From Pseudomonadota bacterium (GTDB taxonomy: Bacteria > Pseudomonadota > Alphaproteobacteria > Acetobacterales > Acetobacteraceae), in contig JAKBBM010000022.1 in NCBI GenBank assembly GCA_021808545.1, positions 1 through 34,075 on the forward strand: a DNA stretch of 34,075 nt. The letters run 5' to 3'. The position numbers and the translations under genes are program-made. Below, in pieces: positions 1 to 8,093 of the stretch; the first letter of the stretch is position 1, and each line of letters opens with the position of its first letter. The notes beneath the pieces were generated by a model. That model searched no databases. It was given only the letters and a program-made list of their open reading frames with translations, and was not told the DNA's origin.

Positions 1-1803
1 GCGCGCACGCAGCCGTTCACGCGCTAGCCCGTCGAGAAATTCAGAGGATAACACCTCGATCCCGGGCTTGAGGAAATTGTCCGAGCGCTTCAGCCGCGCA
101 ATACGCGCCCCCGCCCATTCGATCTGCCGGTCATCGGTCAGGGTAAAGGCGTCGTCGGCCGCGGTTTCGGCGCTTAAAATCCGGCGCGGCATTTCCTGAG
201 CCAGGGCCCGGCGGGCCGCGCGCAGCACCAGCTTTTTCTCTGCCCCTTGGGTTGCCGGGTCGGGGTGGAACTGGAACCCCTCAATCCGGCCGACCTCGTG
301 GCCCTCCACCAGAACCGTCCCGTTATTTGCCACCGCGGCTTGCAAATCCTGCGCCTCGGTCTCTTCCAAACGTCTCGTCAAATGTGCCGCCCTCTTATCC
401 ACAAACCGCGCCATTAATTTCTCATGCAGCGTATCGGAGAGGCGGTCTTCCACCGCCCGCGCGCGCATCGCCCAACTCCCGGCATCGCGCATCCAATCCG
501 CCCGTGCGGTTATATAGGCCCAAACGCGCACATCCGTCAGCCTCTGCATCAACGTATCGATATCGCCCTCGGTTTTATCGAGCGCCTCGATCTCGCGGGA
601 GACCCAATCGCTAGGCAGGGCGCCCTTGCCGCGCAGATGCGTAAAGATGCGCCCGCAAAGCTTGACATGCGCATCGGTCGCAAGCTTGCGGAAATCTGGA
701 ATCTGGCAGGTTTCCCACAATAATTTCAGTGCGGGCCGGCTGCCAGCCGCCTGCGCGATGCTGGAATCCTGGGCCAGGGCGGCCAAGGTCAGCACATCGG
801 CGGCATCATTGCCACGGGTCAGGCCTATGCGCGGGGGTGGGGCGGTCAGGCTCTCCAGCAGAGCGGGCAGGGATGAAAAATCAAGCGCGGTATTGCGCCA
901 GAAAAGCTGCTCCAGCGGCGGGAATTCATGCCGTTCCACCGCCGTGGCCAGATCTTCCTCCAGGGGCGCGCAATCGGCGGTGACGCCAAATGTGCCATCG
1001 CGCATGCCGCGCCCCGCCCGGCCTGCGATTTGCGCAACTTCCGCGGCGGTGAGGCGGCGGGGCTTATGGCCGTCAAATTTCTGCATCCCCGCGAAGGCGA
1101 CATGGTTCACATCCATGTTCAGCCCCATGCCGATCGCATCCGTTGCGACGAGGAAATCCACCTCTTTCTCCTGGTACAGCGCCACCTGGGCGTTGCGCGT
1201 GCGCGGCGAGAGCCGGCCCATCACCACGGCGCAACCGCCCCGGCGGCGGCGCACCGCCTCGGCGATGGCGTAAACCTCGGCCGCCGAGAAGGCGACAATG
1301 GCCGAGCGCGGCGGCAGGCGCGAGAGCTTGGCCGGCCCCGCATGGGTGAGCTGGGAGAGGCGCGGGCGTGTCTCGATCTCGGCGCCGGGGACCAGCTGGC
1401 GCAGCAGCGGGGCAATGGTCTCAGCCCCCAGGAACATGGTTTCCACCAGCCCGCGCGCGTTCAGCAGCCGGTCGGTGAAGACATGGCCGCGATCAGGGTC
1501 GGCGCAGAGCTGGATTTCATCGACGGCGATGAATTCCACCTTACGGTCGAGCGGCATGGCCTCCACCGTGCAGGAAAACCATTTGGCGCCGGGGGGGATG
1601 ATTTTTTCCTCGCCCGTGATCAGCGCCACGTTGCGGATGCCCTTGGCGGCGGCCATGCGCTCGTAATTCTCGCGCGCCAGCAGCCGCAGGGGAAAGCCGA
1701 TAATGCCCGACCCATGGCCAAGCAGGCGTTCGATGGCGAGATGGGTTTTGCCGGTATTGGTGGGGCCAAGCACGGCCTTCACCCTGGGCTGGAATCCGGA
1801 CAT
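1..1803 (-). CDS. SUV3-like DEAD/DExH RNA helicase family protein (C-terminal end cut by window start)
   Basis: Manual minus-strand translation from ATG (cat at 1801-1803): MSGFQPRVKAVLGPTNTGKTHLAIERLLGHGSGIIGFPLRLLARENYERM...ALITGEEKIIPPGAKWFSCTVEAMPLD...VEFIAVDEIQLCADPDRGHVFTDRLL...DFLVATDAIGMGLNMDVNHVAFAGMQKFDGHKPRRLTAAEVAQIAGRAGRG. Walker A (GPTNTGKT), DEIQ box and QIAGRAGR motif VI. Open to position 1, hence absent from the ORF track. Confidence 0.88.
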   Translation of the reverse strand, partial: MSGFQPRVKAVLGPTNTGKTHLAIERLLGHGSGIIGFPLRLLARENYERMAAAKGIRNVALITGEEKIIPPGAKWFSCTVEAMPLDRKVEFIAVDEIQLCADPDRGHVFTDRLLNARGLVETMFLGAETIAPLLRQLVPGAEIETRPRLSQLTHAGPAKLSRLPPRSAIVAFSAAEVYAIAEAVRRRRGGCAVVMGRLSPRTRNAQVALYQEKEVDFLVATDAIGMGLNMDVNHVAFAGMQKFDGHKPRRLTAAEVAQIAGRAGRGMRDGTFGVTADCAPLEEDLATAVERHEFPPLEQLFWRNTALDFSSLPALLESLTAPPPRIGLTRGNDAADVLTLAALAQDSSIAQAAGSRPALKLLWETCQIPDFRKLATDAHVKLCGRIFTHLRGKGALPSDWVSREIEALDKTEGDIDTLMQRLTDVRVWAYITARADWMRDAGSWAMRARAVEDRLSDTLHEKLMARFVDKRAAHLTRRLEETEAQDLQAAVANNGTVLVEGHEVGRIEGFQFHPDPATQGAEKKLVLRAARRALAQEMPRRILSAETAADDAFTLTDDRQIEWAGARIARLKRSDNFLKPGIEVLSSEFLDGLARERLRAR

Positions 1804-1858
1804 GGGTGAAGTGTAAGTGCCCCAGCCCGGTTTGCAAGCGCGCCTGTGTTAAGGCAGC

Positions 1859-2893
1859 TTAACGCCGGGCTGAAAAATCGAGCCGGGGGTCGAGCCAGGC
1901 CAACAGCACATCGCCCATGAGGCGCGCGGCCAGCCCCACCAGCATGTAAACGTAAAGCGTGCCGAAGATCACCGGATCGTCGCGCTGCAGCAGTGCCTGA
2001 TAGCCAAGCTGCCCCAGGCCGGGCAGGGAGAAGACGATTTCCACCATCAGGGCTGGCGAGAACAGAATGGCGGTGAAGGCGCCGGGCAGCGTGGCGGCGA
2101 TGACCAGCAGCGCGTTGGGCAGCGCATGGCGCAACAGGGCCTGGCGTTCGGACAAGCCCTTGGCGCGCGCGGCCAGCATGTAGAGTTTTTCCATCTCCGC
2201 CAGCACGGCGTTGCGGGTCAGCAGGGTGAGGGCGGCGAGACCGCCCGCTGTCAGCGCCAAGGTGGGCAGCACCAGATGCCAGGCATAGTCGCCCAGCCGC
2301 TCCGGCCATGGCCAGGACGCCGCCCCGGGTGTGGCCAGCCCGCGCAGGGGAAAAAGCGGCCACACCCCGCCGCCGGCGAACAGGATCAGCAGCAGCACCG
2401 CGAGTAGAAAGCCCGGTACTGCGTACAAGGCGAGGATGATGAGGGTGGAGGCGGTATCAAACCGCGAGCCGGCGCGCAGGGCTTTGAACAGCCCAAGCGG
2501 TATGGCCACCAAATAAGCGAGCAAGGTGGAGTAGAGCCCAAGTGCTAGCGAGACCGGCAGGCGCTCGCGGATCAGCCGCGCCACGGGCACGCCCGTGCTG
2601 AGGCTGGTGCCCAGATGAAAGGTGAGGTCGCCGCGCAGCATGGATAAAAAGCGCGTGAGCGGCGGTTTATCGAAGCCAAATTGCGCGGCGAGCTTTGCGC
2701 GTTCAGTGTTATCCAGCCCCGCCCCGCCGCGATAAAGCCCCGCTCCGGGTGGCAGGCCGGGTTTGCTTAAGGCCGCCTCCACCGGGCCGCCGGGGGCCAA
2801 TTGTGCCAGCCCAAAATTCAGCGCCAGGATGACAAACAGCGTGACCGGCAGCAGCAGCAGCCGTTTGAGGAGATAGCGCCTCATCGTGCCCAC
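1859..2893 (-). CDS. yejB: ABC transporter inner-membrane permease, YejB/DppB-like (microcin C/oligopeptide type)
   Basis: MRRYLLKRLLLLPVTLFVILALNFGLAQLAPGGPVEAAL...LARHALPNALLVIAATLPGAFTAILFSPALMVEIVFSLPGLGQLGYQALLQRDDPVIFGTLY: DppB-type permease with EAA loop. Start may be 2884 (MRRYLL). Confidence 0.82.
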   Translation of the reverse strand: MGTMRRYLLKRLLLLPVTLFVILALNFGLAQLAPGGPVEAALSKPGLPPGAGLYRGGAGLDNTERAKLAAQFGFDKPPLTRFLSMLRGDLTFHLGTSLSTGVPVARLIRERLPVSLALGLYSTLLAYLVAIPLGLFKALRAGSRFDTASTLIILALYAVPGFLLAVLLLILFAGGGVWPLFPLRGLATPGAASWPWPERLGDYAWHLVLPTLALTAGGLAALTLLTRNAVLAEMEKLYMLAARAKGLSERQALLRHALPNALLVIAATLPGAFTAILFSPALMVEIVFSLPGLGQLGYQALLQRDDPVIFGTLYVYMLVGLAARLMGDVLLAWLDPRLDFSARR

Positions 2894-4617
2894 CAGAGCG
2901 AGATGTCGTGTCCCATCATCACCGGTGCTGCGGGCTTAGCGACGCGGTTTTGCCAATAGGCCAGATGCTGCGCGACGGGGTGGAACCAGGGCACCATGTA
3001 AAACCCGGCCATCAGGCGCGCATTCAGCGCGCGCAGGGCTGTATCCCGGGCCGCTTGGGTGGCGGCGCTCAGCACGGCGTGGATTCCAGCCTCGATCGCG
3101 GGGCTGCACACCCCGGCCAGATTATAGCTGCCCTTGGTGCGCGCGGCGGCACAGCCCCAATAGCCTGTGAGCTCACTGCCGGGGATGGCGGATTCGGGAA
3201 AGCCTGCGGGCGTCATCTCAAAATCGAAATCGCGCAGCCGGGCGCGGTAACTTGCCGGGTCCATGAGGGTGATGTGCGCCGTAATGCCCAGCCGGGCGAG
3301 ATGCTGGATATAGGGCAGGACGAAGCGTTCATCGGCCGGATGATCGAGCATGATGTTCAACCGCATCTTCTGGCCCACCGCGTTCACCAGCCGCATATGC
3401 CGCACCCGCCAGCCTGCCGCGCGCAGCAAGGTCAGGGCCTGACGCAGGCGCGCGGTCTCCTGATCGGGCGCGCTGGCGGCGGCCAAGGCGGGCCTGCCCG
3501 GCGGGTTTGGGCCAAAATAATGGTCATCGCGGGCATCCATGCCGCCCAGCATGGTGCGGTTGATCCAGGGGAAATCGAACACAAGGCTCAAGGCTTGCCG
3601 CACTTTGGGGTCGCAGAGCGGGGGCATGCGCGTGTTCATCACCAGCCCGCGCATGCCAGAAGGCAGGGTGAGCGGGACGTTGTCCAGCCGGATCCGGCCG
3701 TTGCGTACGGCGGCCCAGCCATGCATGGCCCGCCAGAGTGCGGGTGAGGTCTCCACCCACACATCCACCAGCCCGGCCTTGAAGGCCTGCCGTGCGGCGG
3801 TTGTATCCTGAAAGAAAAGCTGCGTGATCCGCTTGAAATTATCGCAGCCCTTGTTGGCGGGCCGGTTTTGCGCCCACCAATGCGGCACATGGGTGTAGCT
3901 GATGGAAGCCCCCCATTGCACGGCGCTGATCTGGTAGGCGCCCGAGCCGGGTGGGGCGGCGCGCAGGGGGGCCGCAAAATCCCGCCCGGCCCAGAAATGC
4001 GCGGGCAATATATACATGGCGGCGAGGTTGAAGAGGGTTTGCGGCCCGGCCCCCGGTTTGAGCGTGAAGGTGACATCGCGCGCATCCCGCACGCGCACGC
4101 TCGCCACGTCCGCATATTCCGCCGCGTAAAAGGGAGCACCCTGGCTGATCAGGGTTTTATAGGTCCAGGCCACGTCATGCGCGGTGACCGGCGTGCCATC
4201 GGAAAAGCGCGCGGCGGGGTTGAGGTGGAACGTGACCTGGTTGCCCGCCACGCTCACGCTTTGGGCGAGGTCGGCATATTCGGTTTCGCTGTCCGTGTCG
4301 GAAAGCTTGAACAAGGGCTGCCAGATCCGAAACACCGAATCGGGGGGCGTGCCGCGCAGGATGAAGGGGTTGAGATTATCGAAACTGCCTTGCGCGGCGA
4401 GGGTGAGGCTACCCCCCTTGGGTGCGTTTGGGTTGGCATAGGGCAGGGCCTGGGTGAGCGGCGGGGCGCCATTCAGGCTGATGACGGTTTGCGGCGGCGG
4501 CTGGGATGCGGCCGCCGGACCAACGCCCAGGGCCAGGCAGAGCGCGAGCGCCTTAAGCCAGCGCCGCAAGGGCCGCCTGGTGCAGCGCCGCGTTGGCCGA
4601 GGCCAGCACCGAGCCAT
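2881..4617 (-). CDS. yejA: Extracellular solute-binding protein family 5, YejA-like
   Basis: Signal peptide-like N-terminus (LKALALCLALGVGPAAA) and SBP family 5 features (GGSLTLAAQGSFDNLNPFILRG, ARFSDGTPVTAHDVAWTYKTL, LSLVFDFPWINRTMLGG). Alternative TTG start at 4569 (MRRWLKALALCLALG) gives a cleaner signal peptide. Confidence 0.82.
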   Translation of the reverse strand: MARCWPRPTRRCTRRPLRRWLKALALCLALGVGPAAASQPPPQTVISLNGAPPLTQALPYANPNAPKGGSLTLAAQGSFDNLNPFILRGTPPDSVFRIWQPLFKLSDTDSETEYADLAQSVSVAGNQVTFHLNPAARFSDGTPVTAHDVAWTYKTLISQGAPFYAAEYADVASVRVRDARDVTFTLKPGAGPQTLFNLAAMYILPAHFWAGRDFAAPLRAAPPGSGAYQISAVQWGASISYTHVPHWWAQNRPANKGCDNFKRITQLFFQDTTAARQAFKAGLVDVWVETSPALWRAMHGWAAVRNGRIRLDNVPLTLPSGMRGLVMNTRMPPLCDPKVRQALSLVFDFPWINRTMLGGMDARDDHYFGPNPPGRPALAAASAPDQETARLRQALTLLRAAGWRVRHMRLVNAVGQKMRLNIMLDHPADERFVLPYIQHLARLGITAHITLMDPASYRARLRDFDFEMTPAGFPESAIPGSELTGYWGCAAARTKGSYNLAGVCSPAIEAGIHAVLSAATQAARDTALRALNARLMAGFYMVPWFHPVAQHLAYWQNRVAKPAAPVMMGHDISLWWAR

Positions 4618-5371
4618 CCGCCCCCAGCCGCAGCTTTTGGCCCTGCCAGTCGCTCACCACCCCGCCGGCGGCTTCCACCACCGGGGCCAGGGCCGCCCAG
4701 TCCCATGGTTTCAGCCCGCATTCGGCCACCACATCGATCTGCCCCAGGGCGAGCAGCCCGTACGCATAGGCATCGCCCCCCCAGTAAACGCGCTTGGCCC
4801 GGGCCTGGAGTTTGGCGAAGCGCGCCGCACCTTCCGTATCGAACATTTCCGGCGCGGTCGAGGAAAGTTCGGCCTGTTCCAGCGTGACATGCGCGCGCGT
4901 GCCGGGCGTGCCGCCCAGCGGGCCGGTAAAGCGCGCGGGCAGGCCGCACCCGCCGGCCCAGCGCTCGCGCGTGATGGGCTGGTCGATAAAGCCCAGCACC
5001 GGCACGCCATCCTCCAGTAGCCCAAGCAGGGTGCAGAAACTGGGACGCCCGGTGATGAAGGCGCGCGTGCCGTCAATCGGGTCGATCACCCAGACATATT
5101 TGGCGTCGGGCCTGTGGGCAGGGAATTCCTCGCCGATGATCCCGCATTCCGGGCAGGCATCCAGCAGCCGGGCGCGCAGCACGGTCTCGGCCTCGCGGTC
5201 GGCCTGGGTGACGGGGCTTTCATCCGCCTTGTCGTCGGCGGCAAGCCCCACGCGGAAATGCGGGCGGATGGCGACCCCGCTGGCATCCAGCGCCGCGTTG
5301 GCCGCGGCGATGAAACGCTCAAGGGAGCTTGGCGGGTGTGGCGGCGTTTTGGTTGAGGTAAGCAATGACAT
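4553..5371 (-). CDS. hisN: Histidinol-phosphatase / inositol monophosphatase family protein
   Basis: MSLLTSTKTPPHPPSSLERFIAAANAALD...DESPVTQADREAE..GIIGEEFP...VWVIDPIDGTRAFITGRPSFCTLLGLLEDG...KPWDWAALAPVVEAAGGVVSDW: IMPase motifs GEE, DPIDGT and WDxAA. Confidence 0.85.
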   Translation of the reverse strand: MSLLTSTKTPPHPPSSLERFIAAANAALDASGVAIRPHFRVGLAADDKADESPVTQADREAETVLRARLLDACPECGIIGEEFPAHRPDAKYVWVIDPIDGTRAFITGRPSFCTLLGLLEDGVPVLGFIDQPITRERWAGGCGLPARFTGPLGGTPGTRAHVTLEQAELSSTAPEMFDTEGAARFAKLQARAKRVYWGGDAYAYGLLALGQIDVVAECGLKPWDWAALAPVVEAAGGVVSDWQGQKLRLGADGSVLASANAALHQAALAALA

Positions 5372-6335
5372 CAGCCCGGGTCTGGTCGTTCTTGATGCCG
5401 GCGAACGACATGGCCGTACCTGGGGCATAGCTGTTAGGCGCTTTCAGCCAGGCGCTCAAGCGCGCGGGCGTCCAGGGCTGGCCGGCCTTGGCCTTCACCG
5501 CGCCGGAATAGGAGAACCCAGGGCGGGAAAACGCCTTGTCGCCGACAATGCCATATAAATTGGGGCCGATGCCGTTGGCCCCGCCCTTGGTGAAGGTATG
5601 GCAGGCCGAACATTCCTGCTGCGCCACCGCCTGGCCCTTGGCGGGATCGGCCTTGGTCAGAAGCTGGTCCAGGCTGGGCGCTGCGGGCACGGCGGCGGCT
5701 TGCGGTTGCGTGCCCCCGTTGGCGTTGGTTGGAGCGCTGGCTTGGGTGCTGGTTTGTGCGGCCTTGATCTCGGCGGGCGTGGGCAGCGCCATGGGGCTGG
5801 CGCTGAGCGTGCGCAGATAGGCCACCACATCGGCCCGGGTCTGTGTGTTGTGGATGCCGGGATAGGACATGGCGGTGCCTGGGGCGAATTTATTGGGCGC
5901 GGCCAGCCAGTCATTCATCGTGTCATAGGTCCAGTCGCCCTTGGCCTTGGCTTTGGCCGCATCCGAGAAGCTGAATCCGGCATGCGCGAACATCGGGCTG
6001 CCCAGCACGCCATATAAATTGGGACCAACGCCATTGGCGCCGCCCTGGGTAAAGGTATGGCAGGCCGCGCATTGCTGCTGGGCAAAGGCTTTGCCCTTGG
6101 CGGTATCGGCGCTGGCGAGCCGCGCGAGGATGCTGGCCGGGCCGGGTGCTGCGGTGGCGGTTTGCGGTGTGGTGGCACTGGGCAGGGCGGCGATGGCAAT
6201 GGCGGGGTGGTCTGGTGTGTCTTGGGGGATGAAAACCTGCGCGATGCGGTTGGCGCCCCAGAACACCAGCCCGGCGGTGAGCACGCTGGCGGCGATTTTG
6301 TTGCCAAGCAGACTATCCTTGCCGGATTTGCTCAT
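5319..6335 (-). CDS. Membrane-anchored diheme cytochrome c (two tandem class I c-type domains)
   Basis: N-terminal TM segment, then two CXXCH sites (QQQCAACHTFTQGGANGVGPNLYG and QQECSACHTFTKGGANGIGPNLYG), each with a GTAMSxxGI Met-ligand motif. Confidence 0.9.
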   Translation of the reverse strand: MSKSGKDSLLGNKIAASVLTAGLVFWGANRIAQVFIPQDTPDHPAIAIAALPSATTPQTATAAPGPASILARLASADTAKGKAFAQQQCAACHTFTQGGANGVGPNLYGVLGSPMFAHAGFSFSDAAKAKAKGDWTYDTMNDWLAAPNKFAPGTAMSYPGIHNTQTRADVVAYLRTLSASPMALPTPAEIKAAQTSTQASAPTNANGGTQPQAAAVPAAPSLDQLLTKADPAKGQAVAQQECSACHTFTKGGANGIGPNLYGIVGDKAFSRPGFSYSGAVKAKAGQPWTPARLSAWLKAPNSYAPGTAMSFAGIKNDQTRADVIAYLNQNAATPAKLP

Positions 6336-6462
6336 CTCTTTCCCCCTATTTTACGCCCATCTGCCCATGGCCGGCGGCGGCACGATTTTGGCGGTGATTA
6401 TTGCGCTTGACGGTAGAGCGATTTAGGCAGACCCGCAAGCAACGCTGCGAGAGATCAAGCCC

Positions 6463-7197
6463 GTGACGCCGATCATTCTTATTCCCGCCCGTCTGGGCTC
6501 GACCCCCCGGCCCGGCAAGGTGCTGGCCGACATTGCCGGCAAGCCGATGATCGCGCATGTGCTGGCCCGCGCGCAGGATTCGGGGCTGGGGCCCGTGGCG
6601 GTGGCGTGCGCCGAGCCGGAGGTGGCGCAAGCCGTGGAACGCCATGGCGGCCAGGCGGTGCTGACCGACCCGGACCTGCCCTCTGGCTCGGACCGGATTT
6701 TCGCCGCCTTGCAAAAGCTGGACCCGGATCAGCGGCATGATGTGATCATCAATCTGCAGGGCGATCTGCCGGCGATCGACCCGGCCGCTCTCGCCCAGGT
6801 GCTGCGCCCGCTGGAACAAGGGTACGATATCGGCACGCTGGTTGCCCCCATCACCAGCGATGAAGAGGCCAAGGCGCCCTCGGTGGTGAAATGCGTCTGC
6901 GCCTTTGTTGACGCGCAAATGGTGGCCCCGGCTTTGTATTTCTCGCGCCATCCGGTGCCCGCCGGCGCGGGGCCGCTTTGGCACCATATCGGCATTTACG
7001 CCTACCGGCGCGCGGCGCTGGCGCGGTTTGTGGGTCTGCCCCCCTCGGCGCTGGAGCAGCGCGAGAAGCTGGAGCAGCTGCGCGCGCTGGAAGCGGGCCT
7101 GCGCCTGGGGGCCGCGCGCGTGGCGCAAGCCCCCTTAGGTGTGGACACGCCAGCCGATCTTGCCCATGTCCGGCGGATTCTCGGAGCCAAATCATGA
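6463..7197 (+). CDS. kdsB: 3-deoxy-manno-octulosonate cytidylyltransferase
   Basis: MTPIILIPARLGSTPRPGKVLADIAGKPMIAHVLARAQDSG...DLPSGSDRIFAAL...INLQGDLPAID...ALYFSRHPVP...HIGIYAYRR...LEQREKLEQLRALEAG. Confidence 0.93.
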   Translation: MTPIILIPARLGSTPRPGKVLADIAGKPMIAHVLARAQDSGLGPVAVACAEPEVAQAVERHGGQAVLTDPDLPSGSDRIFAALQKLDPDQRHDVIINLQGDLPAIDPAALAQVLRPLEQGYDIGTLVAPITSDEEAKAPSVVKCVCAFVDAQMVAPALYFSRHPVPAGAGPLWHHIGIYAYRRAALARFVGLPPSALEQREKLEQLRALEAGLRLGAARVAQAPLGVDTPADLAHVRRILGAKS

Positions 7198-8033
7198 CCA
7201 TCATCGCCTTTCAGGGCCAGGCCGGCGCCTATTCCGACCTTGCCTGCCGCAACGCCTATCCGGGCGCGCGCACGCTCCCCTGCGAGACATTCCAGGCCGC
7301 GATTGACGCGGTGCATGCGGGCCGCGCCGATCTGGCCATGCTGCCGCCGGAAAATTCCATCGCCGGGCGGGTGTCCGATTTGCATGCCCTGCTGCCCGAG
7401 AGCGGGCTTTCCATCATCGGCGAGAAATTCCAGCGTATCGAGCATTGCCTGCTTACCCCGCGCGGCGCCACGCTGGCGGGCATCCGGCGCATCCATTCCC
7501 ACCCCGTGGCGCTGGGGCAGGTGCGCAAGCTCATTGCCCAATCCGGCGCCATGCCGGTCGCTGAATATGACACGGCCGGGGCGGCCGAGATTGTCGCGCG
7601 GCTGAACAACCCTGAAGATGCGGCGGTGGCCTCGTCTTTAGCGGGGGAACTGCACGGGCTGGAGATCCTGCGCCGCAATGTGGAGGATGAGCCACACAAT
7701 ACCACGCGCTTTTATGTGATGGCGCGCGAGGCCCTGGCGCTGGCGCTCGAGCAGCCCGGCCTGATGACCACCTTCGTCTTCAATGTCCGCAACGTGCCGG
7801 CGGCGCTGTACAAGGCGCTGGGCGGGTTTGCCACCAATGGCGTGAATATGACGAAAATCGAGAGCTATATGCTCAATGGCAGCTTTACCGCCACGCAATT
7901 CCTGGCCGAGGTGGAAGGGCACCCGGCCCAGCCCGCCTTGCGGCTGGCTTTTGAGGAGCTGGCCTTCTTCTCGACCGAGATTAAGATTTTGGGCACGTAT
8001 CCGGCCGATCCGTTCCGAAAACGCCAGGGCTAA
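7194..8033 (+). CDS. pheA: Prephenate dehydratase with C-terminal ACT domain
   Basis: MTIIAFQGQAGAYSDLACRNAYPG...AMLPPENSIAGRVSDLHALLPE...HNTTRFYVMARE...MTTFVFNVRNVPAALYKALGGFATNGVNMTKIESY. ATG overlaps the kdsB stop (ATGA at 7194-7197). Confidence 0.93.
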   Translation: MTIIAFQGQAGAYSDLACRNAYPGARTLPCETFQAAIDAVHAGRADLAMLPPENSIAGRVSDLHALLPESGLSIIGEKFQRIEHCLLTPRGATLAGIRRIHSHPVALGQVRKLIAQSGAMPVAEYDTAGAAEIVARLNNPEDAAVASSLAGELHGLEILRRNVEDEPHNTTRFYVMAREALALALEQPGLMTTFVFNVRNVPAALYKALGGFATNGVNMTKIESYMLNGSFTATQFLAEVEGHPAQPALRLAFEELAFFSTEIKILGTYPADPFRKRQG

Positions 8034-8034
8034 G

Positions 8035-8068
8035 CCGGCAAAAAATTTTCTGTTCTTGTCGGTTTTTT
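8035..8068 (+). terminator. Candidate rho-independent terminator downstream of pheA
   Basis: CCGGCAA (8035-8041) pairs with TTGTCGG (8056-8062, one G:U), followed by TTTTTT (8063-8068). Confidence 0.55.
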
Positions 8069-8093
8069 AATGAAGCGAGCCTTAAGAGGGCTT

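Noticed and set aside
928-1809. 293-aa plus-strand ORF
   Set aside because: Antisense to the SUV3-like helicase, whose motifs are clear.
2908-3747. 279-aa plus-strand ORF
   Set aside because: Antisense to yejA with no recognisable motif.
3868-4887. 339-aa plus-strand ORF
   Set aside because: Antisense to yejA/hisN; low-complexity Pro/Arg/Gly-rich tail.
6346-7128. 260-aa minus-strand ORF
   Set aside because: Antisense to kdsB; His/Arg/Gln-rich shadow ORF.
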